33,713 nucleotides of DNA from an uncultured Clostridia bacterium (GCA_947165365.1 CAMVAF010000015.1:1-33713); one strand, 5' to 3'; shown: positions 1-8,323, counted from the first letter of the stretch. Translations and numbers: made by a program. The notes: a model not told the origin generated them from the letters alone.

Positions 1-3
1 TAT

Positions 4-78
4 TGCCCCATAGCCAAGCGGTAAGGCTCTGGACTCTGACTCCAGCATGCGTTAGTTCGAATCTAACTGGGGCAGCCA
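4..78 (+). tRNA. tRNA-Gln (anticodon CTG), CCA encoded
   Basis: A full cloverleaf can be drawn. The acceptor stem is TGCCCCA (4-10) with TGGGGCA (68-74), followed by discriminator G and an encoded CCA. The anticodon stem CTGGA/TCCAG encloses loop CTCTGAC, giving anticodon CTG, which reads CAG. The T arm is GTTAG/CTAAC around TTCGAAT (51-67). G as discriminator fits tRNA-Gln. It may be the last member of a tRNA cluster that begins upstream of the window, since a terminator follows at once. Confidence 0.96.
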
Positions 79-88
79 CTTGAAAGTT

Positions 89-115
89 AATTGTTGTAAT
101 TCAACAATTTTTTTT
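89..115 (+). terminator. Rho-independent terminator of the tRNA
   Basis: AATTGTTG (89-96) and CAACAATT (102-109) form an 8-bp stem around a 5-base loop, followed by a run of T to 115. Confidence 0.85.
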
Positions 116-175
116 ATAAAAAATTTTCTTTTGTTAACATTTGTCTATTATTAACATTTCCTATCTAAAATATGA

Positions 176-181
176 TATATT
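176..181 (+). promoter_or_regulatory. Possible extended -10 of the 202 gene
   Basis: TGA directly precedes TATATT (176-181), an extended -10. No good -35 stands at 17 bases (TTAACA lies 19 bases upstream), so the call rests on the -10 and its position just ahead of the gene. Confidence 0.45.
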
Positions 182-201
182 TATTTTGTTAGAGGGTCAA
201 A

Positions 202-957
202 ATGAAGAAAGATTTTTTTAAAGATATCTTAAAAAAAGATATTGATATTTTTATTCATGAATATGAAAAATATTTAGATAAAGATCAATTAGATAAATTA
301 AATAATATTGATTATGATAATATTGTCACTACAAATGATACCAAGTATCCTTTTGGTGTTACAATGTTTGATAAAATATATCTTTCAAGTTCAAATGAAG
401 AATTAATTGACTCTTTAAAATTAATGCCAAACTATAATACTCAAAAGTATGAAGCAAGATGTAAAAACCTTTCATCCTACATTAAATATATGTGTGATAA
501 TGGTTATGATTTAAATAATTTATATGAAGATATTATAATGTATTTTATTTTTGATTTAGTAATAAAAAATCCATCATTCTTAATTAAAGGATTTATTAAT
601 CAGGAAATTAAATTCTTATCAATTAAATATGATATAAAACCATCATTTATTTATGAAAGGGAAGAGAATATTGCTACAATTCTAACTAATATCTTAGGAT
701 TAGAAGAGACTAGAAAAATGATGTTTAAAAGTGAAATAGATACTTATAAATATTTGATAGATAAATTTGGATATCGCTATGCTAATTTATTTTATAATGC
801 TTGCCTATTAACAAATAAAGAATATGATAAATTAAAAGATAATAATTATGAAGGAATAAATGGTTTATTTGATTATATAAATAATTATGATAATTTATCA
901 TATGGTGAAGTATATAATTATTTATTAGATTTTGAAATAGAAAACAATATTAGGTAG
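202..957 (+). CDS. Unknown cytoplasmic protein, 251 aa
   Basis: I do not recognise a family. The product has no signal peptide and no membrane segment and is rich in Asp, Asn, Lys and Tyr, as expected in this AT-rich genome. It looks mostly alpha-helical, with an amphipathic helix near residues 95-130. The ATG is preceded by GAGGG at a good distance, and an extended -10 lies just upstream. The frame runs without interruption and its codon use matches that of the neighbours, so the gene is probably real. The 3' end lies inside a hairpin shared with the gap before tspO. The context (a tRNA before, a membrane sensor after) says nothing about its role. Confidence 0.75.
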   Translation: MKKDFFKDILKKDIDIFIHEYEKYLDKDQLDKLNNIDYDNIVTTNDTKYPFGVTMFDKIYLSSSNEELIDSLKLMPNYNTQKYEARCKNLSSYIKYMCDNGYDLNNLYEDIIMYFIFDLVIKNPSFLIKGFINQEIKFLSIKYDIKPSFIYEREENIATILTNILGLEETRKMMFKSEIDTYKYLIDKFGYRYANLFYNACLLTNKEYDKLKDNNYEGINGLFDYINNYDNLSYGEVYNYLLDFEIENNIR

Positions 958-972
958 TTCTAATATTGTTTT
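941..972 (+). terminator. Terminator-like hairpin over the stop codon of the 202 gene
   Basis: AACAATATTAG (943-953) pairs perfectly with CTAATATTGTT (960-970), with A-T pairs outside it. The stem includes the TAG stop. The T tail (TTTTATTAT) is short, so termination may be partial. Confidence 0.55.
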
Positions 973-999
973 ATTATCATATATTTTATTGGTGATAAA

Positions 1000-1476
1000 A
1001 TGTTAAAAAAATTAAATATTAATAAGTCTTTAATTATTAGTATTATTATTCCCTTAGTTGTAGGATTACTATCTAGCTTATTAACGCTTAATTCCTTTAG
1101 TAAATTTAGTTTACTAGATAAACCACCATTATCTCCTCCAGGATGGCTTTTCCCTGTAGTATGGACAATTCTTTATGTTTTAATGGGTATTAGTAGTTAC
1201 TTAATATATGAAGAAAATGATGTACATTCTGATTGCTGTCTTAAAATATATTTATTAAGTTTATTTGTTAATTTATTATGGAGTCCTGTATTTTTTAGTT
1301 TAGAATTACGTCTATTTGCTTTTATTATCATAATTGTTTTAGATTTATTAGTAGCCTATACTATTCTTTGTTATTATAAGGTAAATAAAAAGGCAGCTTA
1401 TCTTCAAATACCATATCTTATATGGGTATTATTCGCTACCTATTTAAATCTTGCAGTATATCTTTTGAATCGATAA
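1000..1476 (+). CDS. tspO: TspO/MBR family tryptophan-rich sensory protein
   Basis: This is a 158-residue membrane protein with five predicted helices, the normal size and topology of TspO, the bacterial relative of the mitochondrial translocator protein. Family hallmarks visible are the KPPLSPPGWLFPVVWTILY stretch after helix 1, the LLWSPVFF segment in helix 3, and PYLIWVLFATYLN in helix 5. TspO proteins bind porphyrins and related ligands in the membrane; what this one binds cannot be read from sequence. The ATG has an upstream GGTGATA. A terminator follows immediately, so it is probably transcribed alone or with the 202 gene. The start is well supported because helix 1 follows it directly. 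Confidence 0.93.
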   Translation: MLKKLNINKSLIISIIIPLVVGLLSSLLTLNSFSKFSLLDKPPLSPPGWLFPVVWTILYVLMGISSYLIYEENDVHSDCCLKIYLLSLFVNLLWSPVFFSLELRLFAFIIIIVLDLLVAYTILCYYKVNKKAAYLQIPYLIWVLFATYLNLAVYLLNR

Positions 1477-1497
1477 TTATCGGTTCTTCTTTTTTTC
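1467..1497 (+). terminator. Terminator of tspO
   Basis: GAATCGAT (1467-1474) and ATCGGTTC (1479-1486) form an 8-bp stem with one G-T pair and an AATT loop, followed by TTCTTTTTTTCT. It spans the stop codons of both tspO and the convergent ligase gene. Confidence 0.75.
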
Positions 1498-3186
1498 TAA
1501 TGAAACATAATCTACTTTTCCTATTTTAGTTTTCGGAATACTATCAATAAATTCATATTGATATGGTAGGGAATACTTCGCAATATTTTTACTAACAAAT
1601 TTCTTTATTGAATCAAGGGTTTCATTATTAGGTTTATATCCAGGATTTAATACAATAAATGCTTTAGCCACCTGGACTTTATATGGATGTGGTATTCCAA
1701 TTACTACAGAACAGTTAACTGAAGGGTGCTTATCAATAACACTTTCAATATAAGAAGGGTATAGGTTATATCCACTAGATATTATAATTCTTTTAATTCT
1801 TTGTTTAAAGAAAATCATTCCTTCATCATCTTTATATCCCATATCTCCTGTGTGTAACCATATTTTACCATCCTCATGTTTTCTTAAAGCTTGCATCGTT
1901 TCTTTTGTTTCATTAAGATAACCTAACATAACAGTAGGACCAGAGAAGCATATTTCTCCTTCTTCACCATTTTCTACTTCACTGTGGGTTTCTGGTTTTA
2001 CAATCTTGCATTCCATATCAGGGAAAGGTATTCCAATACAACCCTCTCTCATTTCTGTAGGAATAGATAGTACTGTAGCTGCAGTACTTTCAGTTAACCC
2101 ATATCCCACACGAACTTTAGCGTTTGATCCGTATTTCATTAAGAAATCATCTATTTTCTTTTTTAAATTAGGATTTAGAGTATCACCACCAGAAATAATA
2201 TTAGTAATACAAGATAATTCATTCTTTTTAAATTTAGCGTTTGTTAAAGCCTCAAAAAGAGTAGGGACACCAACAATAAAATTAGGATGATACTTCTTAA
2301 TTAATTTTTTAAATTTCTTATGATTAAATTCAGGAATTAAAATACATTTCATTCCTACACATAAAGTTGTATGAAGACAAACTCCTAAACCAAATCCATG
2401 AAATATAGGCATAATTGCTAAAATAATTTCTTTAGGTTTTGGCATAACAATTTCTTTAGCTTGCATAGCTAGTGCATTAAAATTTAAATTAGATAATAAT
2501 ATTCCTTTTGGAATACCAGTAGTTCCACCACTATATAATATAACAGCCGGATCATTCATATCTCTTTTAGAAACAAATGGTCCAATATAATTATCCCCAA
2601 GTATTAAAAAATCTTGCCACATGGTAATAATATCAATTTCTGGAAGATGCATCTTTCTTCCTCTTGCTAAATAATATAAGAATTTCTTATCAAATTTCAT
2701 GTTTTCGGATGCATTGGTAACAATGATATTACTAAGTTTTGATTCTGATAAAATATTAACTATTTTACTAACAGCAATATCAATCGTTATAATAACCTTA
2801 CTATTTGATAATTTAAGAAAATCTAAGATTTCGTTTTCACTTGATAATGGGTGAATAATATTAGAAATAGCACCTATCATATTAATAGCGTAAAACATGA
2901 TAATGGCTTCTGGCATATTAGGAAGACAAAGTGTTACTACATCACCTTCCATAACACCAATGGCTTTCAAGGCTTTTGCACATTTTTCAATATTTTTAAC
3001 AAACTTTTGATAAGTTACTTCTCTTCCAAAATATTCATAGGCAATATAATTAGGATGCTCTTTAGCAGTATCTAAAAAGTGTTCATAAATCATTTCATTT
3101 TTGTATTCCAAGTGACTATGTAAATTAGGATAATATTTTTCTATTAAATTAGTATTCAAAGTCTTTTTTTTCAAGAATTTCATCAT
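1477..3186 (-). CDS. AMP-forming acyl-CoA synthetase/ligase family protein
   Basis: This ANL-superfamily adenylating enzyme of about 569 residues would activate a carboxylic acid to an acyl-adenylate and pass it to CoA or another thiol. The phosphate-binding motif YSGGTTGIPKG is near residue 218, followed by GYGLTEST, the hinge region TGDMGYKDDEG with KQRIKRIIISSGYN, and a C-terminal KTKIGKVDY with the expected catalytic lysine. Overall it resembles long-chain fatty-acyl-CoA ligases, but the substrate cannot be assigned. I start it at the ATG at 3186, seven bases after AAGGA; ATGs at 3192 and 3183 are alternatives. It overlaps the end of the E2-like gene by about 38 bases, indicating translational coupling. 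Confidence 0.9.
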   Translation of the reverse strand: MMKFLKKKTLNTNLIEKYYPNLHSHLEYKNEMIYEHFLDTAKEHPNYIAYEYFGREVTYQKFVKNIEKCAKALKAIGVMEGDVVTLCLPNMPEAIIMFYAINMIGAISNIIHPLSSENEILDFLKLSNSKVIITIDIAVSKIVNILSESKLSNIIVTNASENMKFDKKFLYYLARGRKMHLPEIDIITMWQDFLILGDNYIGPFVSKRDMNDPAVILYSGGTTGIPKGILLSNLNFNALAMQAKEIVMPKPKEIILAIMPIFHGFGLGVCLHTTLCVGMKCILIPEFNHKKFKKLIKKYHPNFIVGVPTLFEALTNAKFKKNELSCITNIISGGDTLNPNLKKKIDDFLMKYGSNAKVRVGYGLTESTAATVLSIPTEMREGCIGIPFPDMECKIVKPETHSEVENGEEGEICFSGPTVMLGYLNETKETMQALRKHEDGKIWLHTGDMGYKDDEGMIFFKQRIKRIIISSGYNLYPSYIESVIDKHPSVNCSVVIGIPHPYKVQVAKAFIVLNPGYKPNNETLDSIKKFVSKNIAKYSLPYQYEFIDSIPKTKIGKVDYVSLEKKKNR

Positions 3187-4027
3187 TTGCATTTCCTTCC
3201 AATAATTCTGGGTTTCTTAAGATATAATCAAATAAGTTAACAGCTTTTGAAAAGTATACACCATCTGCTATTCTCTCGTCTAAGTTAATTCCAAATTCAA
3301 CTACATCACGAACCTCTATTTTATCATTTTCCATAACAACAGGTTCTTTATGAATATCCCCAATTGTAATTAAAATTCCATTAGTTCCAAAGTTAGTTAA
3401 ATGATGGTATATGGCACCACATTTTATACTACCTAAATTAGATAGAATAACGGTACTATTATAGATTAAATCATTATTTAAACTTTTTGGTAATAAATCA
3501 TGTCGATCCATAAATTTAGCTCCTGGTGCAATAATATATTTTAGCATCCAATTAGGGAATTTATCTAACATATCTAAAGAATCATCAGAACTATTTTGTT
3601 CTTTTTTATTTCTAAAAGTATCTACTTTATCTTTAATCTTTTTACCAAGAGTATTAATATTGTCATTAGGATCAACCTTAATTAAACTCATAACTTCCTT
3701 AGCATTATCAGAAAAATCTACTTTAGCTGTAAAAGTTATAATAACATCATTCCTTTGATAACAATTATGATTAATAATATATCTATTTAGTTTTGGTCTA
3801 TTATAAATAACCTTACTAATAGCGATTGAAAAAGCATGAAAATAAGTAATACCTGTATTTTCTTTTTTCTTTTTATTCATATATTTTACTAAATCAGTTA
3901 CATCAACTTTTCTATTAATATATACATCTGCATCCTGTCTATCTGTTAAATAAGTTAAAAGCCTCATCATTGCGGGCATCTTTATTCTTTTAGCATCCCT
4001 TCGATCTCTAAATTTTTTCTTTCCCAT
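3149..4027 (-). CDS. Stand-alone E2-like (2-oxoacid dehydrogenase acyltransferase fold) protein lacking the catalytic His
   Basis: The 292-residue protein has the chloramphenicol acetyltransferase/E2 catalytic fold without lipoyl or E1-binding domains. Recognisable parts are the N-terminal FRDRRD stretch, helix HAFSIAISKVIYNRPKLNRYI, the strand ILSNLGSIKCGAIYHH, and the C-terminal LDERIADG, which sits where E2 enzymes have DHRxxDG. The catalytic His is therefore Glu. I recall Clostridia homologues with DERICDG, annotated as E2 subunits, so the change appears to be a subfamily trait and not decay. The start is the fifth codon of the longest frame (4027), five bases after GGAGG. It is the first gene of a unit with the acyl-CoA ligase, so a CoA-linked acyl transfer or binding role is plausible but unproven. 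Confidence 0.8.
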   Translation of the reverse strand: MGKKKFRDRRDAKRIKMPAMMRLLTYLTDRQDADVYINRKVDVTDLVKYMNKKKKENTGITYFHAFSIAISKVIYNRPKLNRYIINHNCYQRNDVIITFTAKVDFSDNAKEVMSLIKVDPNDNINTLGKKIKDKVDTFRNKKEQNSSDDSLDMLDKFPNWMLKYIIAPGAKFMDRHDLLPKSLNNDLIYNSTVILSNLGSIKCGAIYHHLTNFGTNGILITIGDIHKEPVVMENDKIEVRDVVEFGINLDERIADGVYFSKAVNLFDYILRNPELLEGNANDEILEKKDFEY

Positions 4028-4094
4028 CATATCCTCCATAACATATATTTAATTATAAAGAAAAAAATATTTTTTGTAAAGAGAATATACATAA

Positions 4095-4123
4095 TTGACA
4101 AGTAACCTAATTTATGATAAATC
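4095..4123 (+). promoter_or_regulatory. Promoter of the EamA-type transporter
   Basis: A perfect TTGACA (4095-4100) stands 17 bases before TAAATC (4118-4123), preceded by TGA as an extended -10. The -10 itself is poor. Confidence 0.55.
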
Positions 4124-4141
4124 TATTATGATAGGTGATAT

Positions 4142-5008
4142 ATGTTACTAAGTATTATTTTATCATTATTAGTAGTTTTATTATGGTCATATGGAGATAT
4201 AAATTATTCAAAACTATCTTCTAAATTAGATAAGATAAATATTTATTTCTATCAATATTTTATTAAATCATTAATTTATTTATTATTTACCATTATTTTT
4301 AATATTTCCTTATTTACAAGTTTTAATATCACTCATTTTTTTATTTTTTCATCAGTAATATTTTGTGATTTAGCAGCTTCTATAGCTGTTTATTATGCTG
4401 TAAGTAAAGGTAAATTATCCATAGTAAGTCCTATTATGGCAGCTTACCCTATAGTTACTATTTATTTAGGAATTACTCTTCTTCATGAAAAACCATCATT
4501 TATAAGTATTTTATTGTCTATGATTATCACAGTATATATTATTATTTTATCAAAAACATCATCTAAAGATACTAATCATAAATCTCATAAAAGAAGTATT
4601 ATTTATGCCATAATATATATGTTTTTAATAGCATTTTCTACTTACTTTGAAAAAGATATCTATAATAATAACCTATCTATTTATGAATTATATTATTATA
4701 AAGGTTTAGTATACTTATTAACCAGTTTAGGTTTTTTAGGAATATTATTCTTTAAAAAAGATAAGCTCCATAAATTAAATAAAGATATTATTAAAGGAAG
4801 TATTCTAACACCAATAGGTAATGTATTCTATTCCCTTGCTATTAGATTAGGAGATATCATCTATATTTCACCAATAACCTCGATGTATTCTATATTAACC
4901 AATTATTTAAGTGTTAATATTTTAAAAGAAAAACTATCAATAACTGAAAGAATATCGATATCCCTAATTCTTTTATCCACAATATTGTTGATAATTATTT
5001 CTTTATAA
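4142..5008 (+). CDS. EamA/DMT-superfamily transporter
   Basis: The 288-residue protein has about ten hydrophobic helices in two homologous halves, the architecture of drug/metabolite transporters of the EamA type. The second half starts near residue 151 after a short Lys- and His-rich linker. Typical features are the ISPITSMYSILTNYLSV stretch before the last two helices and the matching IVSPIMAAYPIVTIYLG in the first half, each followed by a glutamate-containing turn (HEKPS, KEKLS). These proteins usually move small organic metabolites; the substrate is unknown. AGGTG precedes the ATG. It is probably a single-gene unit. Confidence 0.88.
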   Translation: MLLSIILSLLVVLLWSYGDINYSKLSSKLDKINIYFYQYFIKSLIYLLFTIIFNISLFTSFNITHFFIFSSVIFCDLAASIAVYYAVSKGKLSIVSPIMAAYPIVTIYLGITLLHEKPSFISILLSMIITVYIIILSKTSSKDTNHKSHKRSIIYAIIYMFLIAFSTYFEKDIYNNNLSIYELYYYKGLVYLLTSLGFLGILFFKKDKLHKLNKDIIKGSILTPIGNVFYSLAIRLGDIIYISPITSMYSILTNYLSVNILKEKLSITERISISLILLSTILLIIISL

Positions 5009-5026
5009 AGGTTGTATATTTTTCTC

Positions 5027-5055
5027 TAGTCAAAATAATAAATCTATGGTATTAT
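5027..5055 (+). promoter_or_regulatory. Promoter of the HD-domain gene
   Basis: TAGTCA (5027-5032), 17-base spacer, TATTAT (5050-5055) preceded by TGG. Confidence 0.55.
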
Positions 5056-5100
5056 ATATAATGTTTAAAAACATATAATTAATACAGAAGGTGAAAAAAA

Positions 5101-5838
5101 TTGATAAAAGATAAATTAATAAATAAACTATTTGATAAATATAAATTAAATGATAATGAAAAATTAGAATTATATAACATAATGAAAGATATCTATTTCC
5201 ATCCAGAATTTCAAAAAAGATTAACTAAAGAATTTCCACATCATGGAAGTTTTACATTAGGTGATCATATTATTAAAGATGCTATTGTAACATATAAATT
5301 AAGTAAAAAATATGAAAAAAGAAAAAGAAAAAAACCATATAATACTAAATTAGCAGTAACTATTGCGATGTTTCATGATTTGTATACTGAATGTTGGCAA
5401 AATAGTGAAGAAAAACCAAAACATTTTTATAATAAACATGGATTTCGTCATCCTGTAGAAGCGGTAATTAATGCCTATAATTGGTATCCTGAAATATTTA
5501 AAAATGAACATGACTCTAAAATCATTATTGATGGTATTCTTCATCATATGTATCCACTTCCAGTAACTTCATATATTGATAGTAAAAATAATCAAAATGA
5601 ATTAAAAAACTACATTTTAACAAGTAATTTAGATGATAAAATAAAACAAATAATGATTGATAGTACTAAAAGACATAAAATATATAAGGTTTCCATATCA
5701 AGGAGTAAATATAAAGAAGGAAGAATTATGAGTAAAGCAGATAAGAAAGTTGCAAGTCGTGAATTAAATAATTATCATTCTGCCAAAGCCCTAATTACTG
5801 GTACCAATAAAAGATTACTAAAAAAAATTGAAAAATAA
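5101..5838 (+). CDS. HD-domain protein, TTG start
   Basis: The 245-residue protein carries the metal-binding pattern of the HD phosphohydrolase superfamily: His56, the FHD pair (His92, Asp93), HGFRH (113-117) and the HH pair at 148-149. HD proteins hydrolyse phosphate esters of nucleotides or related compounds, but the substrate is not evident. The C-terminal third is basic (SKADKKVASRE and following), which could contact nucleic acid or ribosomes; that is a guess. The start is TTG, chosen because AGAAGGTG lies eight bases upstream and no ATG occurs before residue 28. It has its own promoter and stands upstream of the CarD-family gene. Confidence 0.85.
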   Translation: MIKDKLINKLFDKYKLNDNEKLELYNIMKDIYFHPEFQKRLTKEFPHHGSFTLGDHIIKDAIVTYKLSKKYEKRKRKKPYNTKLAVTIAMFHDLYTECWQNSEEKPKHFYNKHGFRHPVEAVINAYNWYPEIFKNEHDSKIIIDGILHHMYPLPVTSYIDSKNNQNELKNYILTSNLDDKIKQIMIDSTKRHKIYKVSISRSKYKEGRIMSKADKKVASRELNNYHSAKALITGTNKRLLKKIEK

Positions 5839-5841
5839 TTC

Positions 5842-5870
5842 TTACATCAAAAATTTTAAAATGATATAAT
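5842..5870 (+). promoter_or_regulatory. Promoter of the CarD-family gene
   Basis: TTACAT (5842-5847), 17-base spacer ending in TGA, and a consensus TATAAT (5865-5870). Confidence 0.7.
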
Positions 5871-5893
5871 ATTATTGAAATTGAGGCGATAAT

Positions 5894-6364
5894 ATGTATC
5901 AAAAAAATGAAATGATTGTATATAAAAAGGATGTTTGTAAAATTACTGATATTAAAGAAATAAATAATCTTAAGTATTATATCTTAAATCCTATAAATGA
6001 TGATAGTTTAAAAATTCAAGTACCAATTGATAATAAAGATATTAGAAATTTAATAAGTAAAGATGAAGTAAATAAGATAATTAAGAAAATGCCAAGTATT
6101 GAGATAATTAAAAATAATAATAAATTATTAGAAAATGAATACAGAAATTTACTAAAAGATGGTAGTTTTGAAAGTCTAATTAAAATTATTAAGACTGCCT
6201 ATTTAAGGAATAAAGAGAGATTAGATAACAACAAAAAGAAACAAGAAAAAGATGATTATTATCTAGAACTTGCGGAAAAATATTTATATACAGAATTTTC
6301 TGTTGTTTTACAGAAAAATATTAATGAAATGAAAGATTATATTTTAAATACTTTAGGTGAGTAA
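5894..6364 (+). CDS. CarD/CdnL/TRCF RNA-polymerase-interacting domain regulator
   Basis: At 156 residues this has the size and layout of CarD-family regulators, which bind the RNA polymerase beta subunit and modulate promoter opening. The N-terminal Tudor-like domain is seen as MIVYKKDVCKITDI followed by the YYILNP and KIQVPID strands and the IRNLIS turn (residues 7-60). The helical C-terminal domain contains EYRNLLKDGSFESLIKIIK and a closing YLELAEKYLYTEFSVVL helix. Its own consensus promoter and single-gene arrangement fit a global regulator. Family membership is clear; which genes it affects cannot be told here. Confidence 0.85.
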   Translation: MYQKNEMIVYKKDVCKITDIKEINNLKYYILNPINDDSLKIQVPIDNKDIRNLISKDEVNKIIKKMPSIEIIKNNNKLLENEYRNLLKDGSFESLIKIIKTAYLRNKERLDNNKKKQEKDDYYLELAEKYLYTEFSVVLQKNINEMKDYILNTLGE

Positions 6365-6389
6365 AAGTATTATAATATAATCTTTTTTA

Positions 6390-6419
6390 TTGAAAACAAA
6401 GTAATTCTTATGATATACT
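6390..6419 (+). promoter_or_regulatory. Promoter of the methyltransferase/pseudouridine synthase pair
   Basis: TTGAAA (6390-6395), 18-base spacer ending in TGA, TATACT (6414-6419). The ATG follows about 17 bases after the -10. Confidence 0.7.
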
Positions 6420-6436
6420 TTTCCCGTAGGTGATTT

Positions 6437-7297
6437 ATGAAAGTAGTAAACGATTACATTGATTTTGAAATAATTGATACAAGTGATGGAATGAAATATG
6501 AAAGATGGGGAAATATTTATTTATTAAGACCAGATCCATTAGTTATTTGGAATAATGGTGATTTATCATTAAAATACCATAATATTAATAGTATTTATCA
6601 TAGAAGTAACAAAGGTGGTGGATATTGGGAAGATTTAAAAAATGTTCCTGATAACTGGAGTATCTCATATCATGATATGAAATTTAATTTAAAAAAAATG
6701 GGTTTTAAACATACTGGTTTATTCCCAGAACAAGCTATTAATTGGAATTATATAAGAGAAAAAATTAAAGAATCAAAAAGAGATAATATTAAAGTATTAA
6801 ATTTATTTGCATATACAGGAGGAGCTACTATAGCCGCAATGATGGAAGGTGCATCTGTAACACATGTTGATTCTTCACGTGGTATGGTTTCTCATGCTAA
6901 AGAAAATGTTAAATTAAATCATTTAGATGAGACAAAAGTAAGATTTATAATCGATGATGTTATTAAATTTGTTAAAAGAGAAATAAGAAGAAATAATAAA
7001 TATGATGCGATAATTATGGATCCACCTGCTTTTGGAAGAGGGGCTAATGGTGAAGTTTGGGATATTGAAAAAGATTTATATGAATTAATAACATTATGTA
7101 ATGAACTTTTGTGTGATAAACCATTATTTATGTTAGTGAATTCTTATTCTGGACTTTCTCCAACTGTTCTTTATAATGTCCTAAAATTAACAAACAAAAG
7201 AAAAGGTAACATCTCCATTGATGAAATAGGACTACCTATAAAAAATAATGATTTAATATTACCATGTGGTATTTATGGAAGAATTGATTATGAATAA
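6437..7297 (+). CDS. Class I SAM-dependent methyltransferase, RlmI/RlmK-like
   Basis: The 286-residue protein has the Rossmann methyltransferase core of the COG1092 type: SAM-binding motif LNLFAYTGGA at 121-130, the acidic VDSS strand end near 144-147, DDV near 173, and the catalytic MDPPAFGRG at 194-202. These enzymes usually methylate cytosine in 23S rRNA, but this protein lacks the N-terminal PUA domain of RlmI, so the target is uncertain. The first 100 residues form the strand-rich module seen in the shorter members of the family. It overlaps the downstream pseudouridine synthase by eight bases, pairing two likely RNA-modifying enzymes in one transcript. Confidence 0.87.
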   Translation: MKVVNDYIDFEIIDTSDGMKYERWGNIYLLRPDPLVIWNNGDLSLKYHNINSIYHRSNKGGGYWEDLKNVPDNWSISYHDMKFNLKKMGFKHTGLFPEQAINWNYIREKIKESKRDNIKVLNLFAYTGGATIAAMMEGASVTHVDSSRGMVSHAKENVKLNHLDETKVRFIIDDVIKFVKREIRRNNKYDAIIMDPPAFGRGANGEVWDIEKDLYELITLCNELLCDKPLFMLVNSYSGLSPTVLYNVLKLTNKRKGNISIDEIGLPIKNNDLILPCGIYGRIDYE

Positions 7298-7952
7298 TTT
7301 AACCGTTTTATATGAAGATAATCATATTATTGTTGTTGTAAAACCAATAAATATCCTAAGTCAAAAAGATTCTACGAATGATTTAGATATGCTTACCATC
7401 ATTAAAGATTATTTAAAAGAAAAATATCATAAACCAGGTAATGTTTATTTAGGACTAGTTCATAGACTTGATAGAGTAGTAGGTGGAGTTATGGTCTTTG
7501 CTAAAACCAGTAAGGCTGCTGCGCGTCTATCGAATGACATAAGAGAAAATAAAGTTCATAAAACATATCTGGCAATTTGTCATGGAAAAACCAAAGAATC
7601 TGATACACTAAAAGATTTTATAAAAAAAGAAAGTGATTTTAAATCCGTTATCACAACTAAAGAAGAAGGAAAACTTGCCATCCTTGATTATAAGTTAATC
7701 GATTATAATAAAGAAAAAGATTTAAGTTTAGTAAAAGTTAACCTTAAAACAGGAAGACATCATCAAATAAGATGTCAATTTAAAAATATGAATCACCCTT
7801 TAGTAGGAGATAAAAGATATGGAAATGATAACTATAATAATATCGGACTTTTTGCTTACAGCCTAACATTCATTCATCCCGTGAAAAAAGAAGAAATGAC
7901 TTTTACATATCTTCCAAATCACTATCCTTTTAATCTATTTAATATTAAATAA
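7290..7952 (+). CDS. RluA-family RNA pseudouridine synthase
   Basis: The 220-residue protein has the catalytic motif HRLDRVVGGVMVFAKT with Asp61 as the expected nucleophile, followed by KTYLAICHG and the LKTGRHHQIRCQF motif that closes the active site. No S4 domain precedes the catalytic domain, so it belongs to the short RluA-type enzymes that convert uridine to pseudouridine in tRNA or rRNA. The frame opens upstream at 7266, but I choose ATG 7290 because GGAAGA lies seven bases before it and the mature protein then begins with the family's NNLTVLYEDNHIIVV strand. It is translationally coupled to the methyltransferase by an eight-base overlap. Confidence 0.9.
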   Translation: MNNLTVLYEDNHIIVVVKPINILSQKDSTNDLDMLTIIKDYLKEKYHKPGNVYLGLVHRLDRVVGGVMVFAKTSKAAARLSNDIRENKVHKTYLAICHGKTKESDTLKDFIKKESDFKSVITTKEEGKLAILDYKLIDYNKEKDLSLVKVNLKTGRHHQIRCQFKNMNHPLVGDKRYGNDNYNNIGLFAYSLTFIHPVKKEEMTFTYLPNHYPFNLFNIK

Positions 7953-7956
7953 GAAA

Positions 7957-8103
7957 ATGACTTGTGTCAATATTTTTACTAATTATGAACTAGAAAAAAT
8001 GGCAAAAGAACTTGCATATATTGAAGAATATCCTGATGAATATAAAAGTTATAATAATAGAAAAAAATTGAAAGATGCATTATTATTAGATGATAGATTT
8101 TAA
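7957..8103 (+). CDS. Possible small protein of 48 aa, unknown
   Basis: A short frame starts four bases after the pseudouridine synthase stop. Its composition (MAKELAYIEEYPDEYK followed by a basic stretch and LLLDDRF) looks like a genuine charged helical peptide and not random AT-rich DNA. No Shine-Dalgarno is visible at the first ATG, and the second ATG (8002 region, before AKELAY) is not better. It may be a fragment of a longer lost gene. Confidence is low. Confidence 0.3.
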   Translation: MTCVNIFTNYELEKMAKELAYIEEYPDEYKSYNNRKKLKDALLLDDRF

Positions 8104-8195
8104 GATAAAATATTTACTTATTTTCATAAAAAAAACAATAATATAAATAAAAATAATTTGTTAGAAAAATATTTGTATAATTTTGCCAAAATTTG

Positions 8196-8224
8196 TTGAA
8201 GAGGACAATTATTTATGATAACAT
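8196..8224 (+). promoter_or_regulatory. Candidate promoter of the toxin mRNA
   Basis: TTGAAG (8196-8201), 17-base spacer ending in TGA, TAACAT (8219-8224). A start near 8231 would place the 5' end of the mRNA exactly at the base of the long inverted repeat (8233). Confidence 0.5.
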
Positions 8225-8232
8225 TATGCATA

Positions 8233-8260
8233 GGAAATATTCAGTTGTTGGATGTCTACC
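8233..8260 (+). repeat. Left arm of long imperfect inverted repeat flanking the toxin gene
   Basis: Bases 8233-8246 pair with 8509-8522 (14 pairs, one wobble) and 8247-8260 pair with 8488-8501 (14 pairs, one wobble); bases 8502-8508 bulge out. In the toxin transcript the two arms would tie the 5' end to the 3' end. Bases 8258-8263 (ACCTCC) can also pair with the toxin Shine-Dalgarno at 8328-8333. Confidence 0.8.
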
Positions 8261-8303
8261 TCCTCACCTTGATTTATAAATTATAAAAATATAAAAGAAA
8301 GGG

Positions 8304-8323
8304 CTAACAATTCATATTGTTAG
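8304..8323 (+). promoter_or_regulatory. Leader hairpin just before the toxin Shine-Dalgarno
   Basis: CTAACAAT (8304-8311) and ATTGTTAG (8316-8323) form a perfect 8-bp hairpin with a TCAT loop, ending three bases before GGGAGG (8327-8332). Such a hairpin can limit ribosome access or set up the fold that exposes or hides the Shine-Dalgarno. Confidence 0.6.

Noticed and set aside
1477-3075. Plus-strand open frames inside the acyl-CoA ligase gene (2006-2290, 2851-3075)
   Set aside because: They are antisense to a clearly conserved enzyme and lack start signals.
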